Below, piece by piece: positions 1-4,633 of a stretch of 6,970 bases of DNA. The notes under the pieces were generated by a model. The model was not told the origin of the DNA. It saw only the letters and a program-made list of their open reading frames with translations, and made no database searches. Each line of letters starts with the position of its first letter. Position 1 is the first letter of the stretch. Source of the DNA: an uncultured Mollicutes bacterium (lineage in GTDB: Bacteria > Bacillota_I > Bacilli_A > RFN20 > CAG-826); the NCBI GenBank assembly GCA_945935945.1, contig CAMESA010000048.1:1-6970 (forward strand), read 5' to 3'. The position numbers and the translations under genes were made by a program.

Positions 1-391
1 CAAATTGGTCAACCCCTTCAGAATATGAAACAACAGCGCCCATACTATCATATAAATAATATTTTTGCATACTGACTGTTTCATTTTGCGTGCCGTCCCA
101 GAAACCAGTGCCCTCAAACCAAGAACATTTAGGAAGACAATATGTATAAAAAGGATCACTTTGAGATGGAGTATATCCACTTACAAAAGGTGTAATGATT
201 GAAAATAATAATAAGAATAAGATTATTGCAAATGCTACAACAGATCCTTTGTTTTGAGCAAATCGAGACATAGCATCTCTAAAAAGGCCAACTTGTTTTG
301 TTTCAAACTTAGTGTCTCTTAATACTTTATCTTTTTGAGCAAACTCAAATTTCTCATCAGAAATTGAATTAATATCAAGATCTTTTCTCAT
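1..391 (-). CDS. oppC: Oligopeptide ABC transporter permease OppC, N-terminal part (runs off the left edge)
   Basis: The first 130 codons of the second permease of the importer are visible; the 3' part lies outside the window. The protein starts MRKDLDINSI, has a charged cytoplasmic stretch to about residue 48, then one clear membrane helix at about 51-70 (VVAFAIILFLLLFSIITPF). An extracellular segment follows, with Cys85 and Cys89 and aromatic residues. The motif RFAQNKGSVVAF just before the helix is typical of the OppC/DppC N-terminal domain, where R..NK.A/S is followed by TM1. The start is fixed by a 4-base ATGA overlap with the oppB stop and by an AGGAGC Shine-Dalgarno site at 398-403, 6 bases upstream and inside oppB. 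This implies translational coupling with oppB. The EAA motif expected in the permease domain is off the window. Assignment rests on the helix, motif and gene neighbourhood. Confidence 0.9.
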   Translation of the reverse strand, partial: MRKDLDINSISDEKFEFAQKDKVLRDTKFETKQVGLFRDAMSRFAQNKGSVVAFAIILFLLLFSIITPFVSGYTPSQSDPFYTYCLPKCSWFEGTGFWDGTQNETVSMQKYYLYDSMGAVVSYSEGVDQF

Positions 392-1344
392 TTCTTTGCT
401 CCTATTCTAATACGTGGATCAACAATTCCATAGCTTAAATCAACAAGCAATGATGCGACTAAGCCAATTGCAACGTAGAACATTGATAAAAACATAAAAA
501 AGTTATAATCCCTGACATTAATTGATTTAATATACATTTGGCCAACGCCAGGTATCGAAAAAAAGTTCTCAACAATTAATGATCCACCTAAAATTCCGAT
601 AAATTGTCCCATAATCATTGGGAAAATTGGAACCATCGCATTTCTAAATGCGTGACGAACTGTAGCTTGACCTCTACTTAATCCTTTTGCTCTCGCTAAT
701 AACATGAAATCACTAGTTAAAACTTCGGTTAATTCAGCTCTTGTATATCTAGTTAAACCAGCAATAACGCCTAAAGATAAACAAATGACAGCTGGTAAAT
801 ATGAGTAAAATACCTTTGGATCCATGAAATTATTCGATGAAGAAACATCTAAAGGGAACCAACTTAATTTAAAACACAATACATATTGAATGATAAAACA
901 ATATACATAGCTAGGAATCGAAATTACAACCATAACGCCAACGGATATGAGTTGATCTTGCCATTTGTTTTTCTTTAAAGCAGCAAATGTACCGAAAATC
1001 AATCCAAGTGGGATTGATAAAATAATTGATAAAAAATTAACATACAAAGTAAATGGTAATTTTTGCATCATAATATCGGTAACTTGTCGAAGAAAATACA
1101 TTTTGAATCCAACACCCCAACTAAATTTGGTGAATAGATTATTGAGAAAAATACCATACTGAACTAAAAGTGGTTTATCATAACCAAGAGCCTCTCTCCA
1201 AGCAATTTCAGCACTACAACTATCAGTGTTAGGTTGACAAGTAATTGGGTCAGGAAGAAGTTTGACAAGAAAAAAGCACATTGTCATGATAATGAAGAAG
1301 GTCATCAGCATAAGTCCAATTCTTTTTAAGATATACTTAAACAT
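388..1344 (-). CDS. oppB: Oligopeptide ABC transporter permease OppB
   Basis: This 318-residue membrane protein is one half of the translocation channel for peptides delivered by OppA. Hydrophobic segments lie at about 11-30, 99-121, 133-160, 181-199, 236-262 and 283-305, the usual six-helix layout of OppB/DppB. The cytoplasmic EAA loop, which docks on the ATPase, is at about 204-223 (ELTEVLTSDFMLLARAKGLS). A conserved stretch follows, RHAFRNAMVPIFP and then GGSLIVENFFSIPGVGQ, both hallmarks of the family. Length is normal. The ATG at 1342-1344 is preceded by AAAGGAGC at good spacing. The gene lies 78 bases after oppA, across a hairpin, and overlaps oppC by 4 bases. A small oddity is a pair of cysteines (36 and 43) in the extracellular loop after TM1. 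Confidence 0.96.
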   Translation of the reverse strand: MFKYILKRIGLMLMTFFIIMTMCFFLVKLLPDPITCQPNTDSCSAEIAWREALGYDKPLLVQYGIFLNNLFTKFSWGVGFKMYFLRQVTDIMMQKLPFTLYVNFLSIILSIPLGLIFGTFAALKKNKWQDQLISVGVMVVISIPSYVYCFIIQYVLCFKLSWFPLDVSSSNNFMDPKVFYSYLPAVICLSLGVIAGLTRYTRAELTEVLTSDFMLLARAKGLSRGQATVRHAFRNAMVPIFPMIMGQFIGILGGSLIVENFFSIPGVGQMYIKSINVRDYNFFMFLSMFYVAIGLVASLLVDLSYGIVDPRIRIGAKK

Positions 1345-1371
1345 GTTTTGCTCCTTTTACCTATAAAGCGA

Positions 1372-1405
1372 AATAATGGGTATTCCATTTTGAATACCCA
1401 TTATT
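1372..1405 (-). promoter_or_regulatory. Intercistronic hairpin between oppA and oppB
   Basis: A perfect 14-bp inverted repeat (arms 1372-1385 and 1392-1405, loop of 6) lies in the 78-base gap between the oppA stop and the oppB start. In the minus-strand RNA it is followed by UCGCUUUAUAG, not a clean U-run, so it is a poor full terminator. The likely roles are partial termination or protection of the oppA 3' end from exonucleases. Either would give more binding protein than permease, the usual need in binding-protein importers. The structure is seen directly; the role is inferred. Confidence 0.8.
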
Positions 1406-1422
1406 ATTATATTTTATAATTC

Positions 1423-3807
1423 TTATTTAGTGTAGTCTAATACGTTACTAGCACAGTAATCTGCCCAAGCAGAATCATCCATTGTGTATGTAAGATATTG
1501 AATACCACCAAATCCAACAAGTTGTAAGTATGTATCTGTACCGTCTTTAACTCTGAATGAATTCATTGCTAATGATTGTCTACTTCTAACAGAAATGAAG
1601 TATTGATTTGCAAGCATATATTTTTCAAGTTCGGAAAGGATTCTAACACGAACGTCTGTCTCAGCTTTAGCGCTTGAGTATTCGCCATTATTTAATGCAA
1701 CGTACCATTGATTGTTAGATTTTCTTTCTGTAGCTTTATCAATTGTGCCATCATTGTTTAAATCAATATCAATAGTTTCTGCATCAGGATTGAATCCATA
1801 GCATGTTCTATTTTCTGCATTTAACCATGTATCTGGAATTGAGTAAGGATTCATTTGGTTTCCGCCCCAAATATCCATAGCGAATTCAGTTTGTCCTGCT
1901 TTAATTGTCTCAGCTAAATTTTCATCATGTGTAATCTTAACATCAAATTTGTTTTCAAGCTCAGTACCTTTAACTAACTCTTTCCAGTTATCGATTGTGA
2001 AGTTGATTGCAGTATCCCAACCTTCATTGTAAACTGCCCAGTCGAGAGCAACTTTATCACCGGCTTTGTAATGTCCTTCTTTAGTACTAGCTTTTTCTTC
2101 ATTAAGTGCTTCATTTAATAATGCTCTAGCTTTTTCAATATCATAACCAGTCTTTGAATCGCCATAAACATCACTAATTACTTTTTTGCCCCATTCAGTT
2201 TCTCTATATAATTCACCTGTATTAGGATCTGTAACATACATAGGGTTGATAACACCAAGAGCTACAGCACTACCAGCAGTTTGTGTTTGGACGAAAGTTT
2301 GTCTATCAAATGCCCAAGATAATGCTTTTCTAAATTTAGCATTTGACATGATTGTTTTGTTTGTTCCTTCGCCTTGACGTGCTTTCAAACTTTCAAAGTC
2401 ACTGTTTGTTGCAATTTTATCAGTATATGATTGTGGGATGTATTTTAATTGAGATGACATTCCATATTTACTGACGTCTTCTGACCTAACTGCGTATCCA
2501 TCAAGTTCGCCTTTTTCAAATTTTTGTAACATTGTATTACGTTCTGGAATAATGTCATAGTGGATTCCAGTTGTTTGATATTGACCTTTATGAGCTTCTT
2601 TCTTATAACCTTCCCAAGCATCATTTCTTTCAAGAACAATTTCTTTATCAAGTGTGTAACTAGTTAATTTATATGGTCCATATGATTTATATTTTTCAAC
2701 GCTTGTACCATAAGTTGAAGATTTTAATGATCCAACAGTTGTTGTATTTGCATCGTAAATCGCTGTATCAACAAGCCATGTTCCAGAAATATTATAAGCA
2801 AATTGGAATGAAGTACATGGCCTAACAAGATAGAATGTTAATTCATATTCACCAGTTTTAACCATACCAACATTTTCAAATGGAACCTCTGGATTTGCAA
2901 CTTGAATAAATGTAAATATACCTACTGACCATCCATCAGTAATTGCAGTTGTAGCTTCACAACTTGCATTAATACCAAATAATGGCAAAATTTCAGAAAA
3001 AGCAGCTGCTAAATCAATTGTAGGTGCTTCACCATCTTTTAATTCAACATTTTTTGGTGCTGCTGCAGTTCCCCAAGTATTAGCATCATTTAATATTTTT
3101 GCGACTGCAGGTAAATCTTCTGGAGTTCCACCAACTGCGTCATAAACACCTTTAACTGAATAACCTAAAAATGGAATTACTTCGTATAAATTACCATAAA
3201 ATTTTCCATCTGCTGAAGTTACATCAGTACGTTCTGCGCCATTTTCGTCAACTCTTCCTTCAGAGACGAGTCTTCCACTCTTAAATCTACCTTCAGCATT
3301 TCCAACAGCAGCATCTCCTGAATATACAGTATCAGCTCTGAAGTTTTGCATTTCTGGATCTAACAATCTTTTTAGAGATTCAACATAAGTATCTGCAGTA
3401 ATAGGTGTACCATCTTCCCATGTTGCTTCTTTATTTAATTTAACTTTCCATTTTTGGCCAGTGGCTGTTTCACCTTCAGCAGGTTTTTCCATGCCATATT
3501 TAGTAAATTCATCATCTGTTAGAGTACTAGAAACATCAATAGCTAATTCTTCTGCCATTTCAGGTACGATATCATAACCTGTTTTCTCAGCATTCATTTG
3601 GAATTCAAAAAAGCTTGATGTAGTATAATCTAATACTGATGTTGAATCATTATTTTTCCATGAATGTGGGCTCCAAGTATCTGGTGAAGCTTCTAAACAA
3701 TCATGATAAGTATATTTTTTAGAATCAGAAGCTCTTCCACATCCAGCAAGTACGCCACAAATTGTGAGTGCACAAACGGCTACTCCAGCGATTTTTCTTG
3801 TTTTCAT
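1423..3807 (-). CDS. oppA: Oligopeptide-binding lipoprotein OppA (SBP family 5)
   Basis: A 794-residue extracellular solute-binding protein that captures peptides and delivers them to OppB-OppC. It begins with a lipoprotein signal peptide: MKTRK, a hydrophobic core, then lipobox LAGC with the lipidated Cys at residue 23. The mature part fits SBP_bac_5: early residues KWKVKLNKEATWEDGTPITADTY (about 123-145) include the family's W-DG-P-TA-D motif. KFRKALSWAFDRQTFVQ (around 489-505) matches the conserved R-AL-AIDR block. At 794 residues it is longer than typical OppA (about 540-660), with extra sequence at about 165-310 and near 670-710. The latter contains an EF-hand-like loop, DLNNDGTID (682-690). 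The ATG is supported by AAGGAGG at 3817-3823. The gene probably heads an oppABC unit. The exact peptide specificity cannot be read from sequence. The streptococcal AmiA group is the closest family I can suggest. Confidence 0.95.
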   Translation of the reverse strand: MKTRKIAGVAVCALTICGVLAGCGRASDSKKYTYHDCLEASPDTWSPHSWKNNDSTSVLDYTTSSFFEFQMNAEKTGYDIVPEMAEELAIDVSSTLTDDEFTKYGMEKPAEGETATGQKWKVKLNKEATWEDGTPITADTYVESLKRLLDPEMQNFRADTVYSGDAAVGNAEGRFKSGRLVSEGRVDENGAERTDVTSADGKFYGNLYEVIPFLGYSVKGVYDAVGGTPEDLPAVAKILNDANTWGTAAAPKNVELKDGEAPTIDLAAAFSEILPLFGINASCEATTAITDGWSVGIFTFIQVANPEVPFENVGMVKTGEYELTFYLVRPCTSFQFAYNISGTWLVDTAIYDANTTTVGSLKSSTYGTSVEKYKSYGPYKLTSYTLDKEIVLERNDAWEGYKKEAHKGQYQTTGIHYDIIPERNTMLQKFEKGELDGYAVRSEDVSKYGMSSQLKYIPQSYTDKIATNSDFESLKARQGEGTNKTIMSNAKFRKALSWAFDRQTFVQTQTAGSAVALGVINPMYVTDPNTGELYRETEWGKKVISDVYGDSKTGYDIEKARALLNEALNEEKASTKEGHYKAGDKVALDWAVYNEGWDTAINFTIDNWKELVKGTELENKFDVKITHDENLAETIKAGQTEFAMDIWGGNQMNPYSIPDTWLNAENRTCYGFNPDAETIDIDLNNDGTIDKATERKSNNQWYVALNNGEYSSAKAETDVRVRILSELEKYMLANQYFISVRSRQSLAMNSFRVKDGTDTYLQLVGFGGIQYLTYTMDDSAWADYCASNVLDYTK
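1726..1764 (-). other. EF-hand/dockerin-like calcium-binding loop inside OppA
   Basis: Residues 682-694 of OppA read DLNNDGTIDKATE. The pattern D-x-N-x-D-G-x-I-D carries acidic or amide ligands at loop positions 1, 3, 5 and 9, Gly at 6 and Ile at 8. This matches the calcium loops of EF-hands and dockerins, although position 12 is Thr with Glu at 13. It sits in a polar stretch that looks like an insertion relative to standard peptide-binding proteins. A single loop with this consensus suggests Ca2+ binding but does not prove it. Confidence 0.5.
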
Positions 3808-3816
3808 ATAGTCTAT

Positions 3817-3823
3817 CCTCCTT
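3817..3823 (-). promoter_or_regulatory. oppA Shine-Dalgarno site
   Basis: The minus strand reads AAGGAGG, a full match to the anti-Shine-Dalgarno complement, 9 bases before the ATG. It settles the oppA start and suggests high translation. Confidence 0.9.
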
Positions 3824-3927
3824 ATTCTCCTTCGAGATTGTAAAAGTATACGTGATAAAGTATTTCAAAAAAAGCAAAATAATAATTATCTTAATTTTAT
3901 TTTAATAAAATGACATTTTTTATAAAA

Positions 3928-3956
3928 ATTATGTAAAACAGCACTGTTTTTGACAT
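3928..3956 (-). promoter_or_regulatory. Predicted sigma-A promoter of oppABC
   Basis: On the minus strand the -35 box is ATGTCA (3951-3956; 4 of 6 match TTGACA) and the -10 box is CATAAT (3928-3933; 5 of 6 match TATAAT), with an exact 17-base spacer. Transcription would begin near 3921, giving a leader of about 114 bases before the oppA ATG. In DNA this AT-rich chance matches are common. Support comes from the spacing, the position downstream of the 3990-4023 terminator, and the palindrome filling the spacer. Confidence 0.5.
3935..3950. promoter_or_regulatory. 16-bp palindrome in the promoter spacer, candidate operator
   Basis: AAAACAG-CA-CTGTTTT is a perfect inverted repeat with 7-bp arms and a 2-bp centre. 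It takes up 16 of the 17 bases between the predicted -35 and -10 boxes of the oppA promoter, a classic repressor site. It does not match the CcpA cre, CodY, LexA or Rex consensus as I know them, so the regulator is unknown. Confidence 0.5.
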
Positions 3957-3978
3957 AAATAATGCAATATTCAATAAG
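3950..3978 (+). promoter_or_regulatory. Possible divergent plus-strand promoter
   Basis: A perfect TTGACA lies at 3950-3955 on the plus strand, with a 17-base spacer and a weak -10 box AATAAG (3973-3978; 4 of 6). It overlaps the oppA -35 box and abuts the palindrome. A transcript from it would run into the gap and could end at the 4396-4426 terminator. The weak -10 keeps this tentative. Confidence 0.25.
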
Positions 3979-3989
3979 AATTTGATAGC

Positions 3990-4023
3990 AAAAAAGAAAA
4001 AATGATAAACCTTTGGGTTTATC
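3990..4023 (-). terminator. Rho-independent terminator (minus strand) upstream of oppA
   Basis: The minus-strand RNA forms an 8-bp perfect stem, GATAAACC/GGTTTATC with loop CAAA (4004-4023). It is followed by A, six U, C, six U (4003 down to 3990), a good U-tract. It lies about 180 bases upstream of oppA and about 610 bases after oppDF. It must therefore end an RNA that starts or continues within the gap, or attenuate read-through into oppA. On the plus strand the hairpin has no U-tract. Confidence 0.7.
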
Positions 4024-4099
4024 TTATGCAAAAAAATCTAATGAAATTCTTAAATGAGAAATGTGTTTAAAAAGCTTTTAATTACAATTTTACCTATAA

Positions 4100-4154
4100 G
4101 TTAAACAGGCGGTGATTTAACATGTTTAACATTCTTATTAGTTAAATCAACACC
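4100..4154. repeat. Interleaved inverted repeats of GTTAAA/TTTAAC
   Basis: GTTAAACA (4100-4107) pairs perfectly with TGTTTAAC (4123-4130). GATTTAAC (4114-4121) pairs perfectly with GTTAAATC (4141-4148), and the second pairing can extend with GGTG/CACC across a 3-base bulge (to 4111 and 4154). The two pairings are interleaved, so they cannot both form as simple hairpins. Neighbouring half-sites can also pair as two small hairpins. This fits either mutually exclusive RNA folds or a cluster of protein-binding half-sites. Confidence 0.55.
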
Positions 4155-4265
4155 AATAGGATTTCAATTGTTAGTTATATCTATTAAAGAAAATGAATTT
4201 CAGTTTGATTCAAATAAAAGGCTGAATTTAAAAATTAAATGGTTTTTATCAAACTATTTTTACCA

Positions 4266-4321
4266 TCAATTTTTAGAAGCCAAAAGCATTGATGACTCCT
4301 TAAATTTTTACGGAATCATCA
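4266..4321 (-). promoter_or_regulatory. Hairpin covering a Shine-Dalgarno site and a 7-residue ORF
   Basis: The minus strand has AAGGAG (4296-4301), 6 bases, then ATG (4287-4289) opening a tiny frame that encodes MLLASKN and stops at 4266-4268. The Shine-Dalgarno site is part of a 10-bp stem (4290-4299 with 4312-4321) that is intact in minus-strand RNA through one G-U wobble but has a C-A mismatch in plus-strand RNA. It could be a leader-peptide control element for RNA that ends at 3990-4023. The ORF is too short to be called on its own. Confidence 0.3.
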
Positions 4322-4395
4322 TCGTTTTACGCACAAAGAAGACAGGCGTTAAAAACAAATATTAAGCAAAAAATTTTAAAAAATCTTTTAAGCGC

Positions 4396-4426
4396 AAAAA
4401 ATGCACCATTTTCTGGTGCATTTTTT
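4396..4426. terminator. Bidirectional rho-independent terminator
   Basis: TGCACCA/TGGTGCA forms a 7-bp GC-containing stem (4402-4408 with 4414-4420, loop of 5). It is flanked by six A on one side and six T on the other, so it gives a stem plus U-tract on either strand. On the minus strand it lies about 210 bases beyond the oppDF stop and would back up the 4517-4543 structure. On the plus strand it would close any transcript coming from the left. Confidence 0.85.
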
Positions 4427-4431
4427 CTCTT

Positions 4432-4487
4432 AAAATGTGTCTAAACCCCCTCTAGGATGCACTTATGTGACCATTTATACACATTTT
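4432..4487. repeat. 9-bp inverted repeat with a 38-base loop
   Basis: AAAATGTGT (4432-4440) is perfectly complementary to ACACATTTT (4479-4487). The loop holds a C-rich run, CCCCCTCTAGG, unusual in this AT-rich gap. No known riboswitch core was recognised. The function is unknown. Confidence 0.4.
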
Positions 4488-4516
4488 TTTAAAAAATTTT
4501 ATTCTAGAAATGTGCC

Positions 4517-4543
4517 AAAAACCGATGTTAAATATCAGTTTTT
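4517..4543 (-). terminator. Terminator-like hairpin after oppDF
   Basis: Minus-strand RNA can form a 10-bp stem, AAAAACUGAU/AUCGGUUUUU, with a 7-base loop. It includes one G-U wobble and ends in five U, about 91 bases after the oppDF stop. On the plus strand the wobble becomes a C-A mismatch, so the fold favours the oppDF strand. An alternative 7-bp pairing, AATATCA/TGATATT (4531-4549), overlaps it. Low GC makes it a modest terminator. Confidence 0.5.
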
Positions 4544-4633
4544 GATATTCTACTTGAGCATAGAGTGATATTTTTCAATTTTAATAAACAAACGTATATT
4601 TATTTATTGATAATTCTATACAAATGTATATTA

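Larger units (their letters stand above)
3808..4633. other. 826-base intergenic regulatory region between oppDF and oppA
   Basis: There is no convincing protein gene here. From right to left it holds: a 14-base palindrome with 6-base arms TATACA/TGTATA (4617-4630) just after the oppDF stop; a terminator-like hairpin (4517-4543); a long-range 9-bp inverted repeat (4432-4440 with 4479-4487); a strong bidirectional terminator (4396-4426); an SD-containing hairpin with a 7-residue ORF (4266-4321); interleaved GTTAAA/TTTAAC inverted repeats (4100-4154); a minus-strand terminator (3990-4023); and the probable oppA promoter with a palindrome (3928-3956). A plus-strand frame at 4168-4365 (65 codons from TTG) is open but has a weak SD and no recognisable motif. 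The gap is unusually long and structured for the middle of an opp locus. Confidence 0.7.

Noticed and set aside
388..391. TGA read as tryptophan (mollicute code 4)
   Set aside because: oppB ends at TGA in an ATGA overlap with a properly spaced oppC start, and all Trp residues seen in the genes use TGG.
965..1162. Plus-strand frame inside oppB
   Set aside because: It is antisense to a clearly coding, well-conserved permease region and has no supporting ribosome site.
2445..2651. Minus-strand frame overlapping oppA in another phase
   Set aside because: It is a shadow of oppA; the protein is Lys-rich with no domain.
3915..3930. CodY-like box near the oppA start site
   Set aside because: The AT-rich palindrome has about four mismatches to AATTTTCWGAAAATT, which is expected by chance in this DNA.
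4168..4365. Plus-strand 65-codon frame in the gap, as a real protein gene
   Set aside because: It uses a TTG start with only AGGA as a ribosome site, has no recognisable motif, and overlaps minus-strand RNA structures. It is kept only as part of a tentative transcription-unit finding.
4427..4516. Riboswitch or structured RNA in the C-rich stretch
   Set aside because: No conserved core of a known riboswitch class could be recognised, and only one long-range 9-bp repeat is visible.
3808..4633. Insertion-sequence remnant in the long gap
   Set aside because: No transposase fragment, paired terminal repeats or target duplication could be identified; the inverted repeats fit terminators and regulatory folds better.
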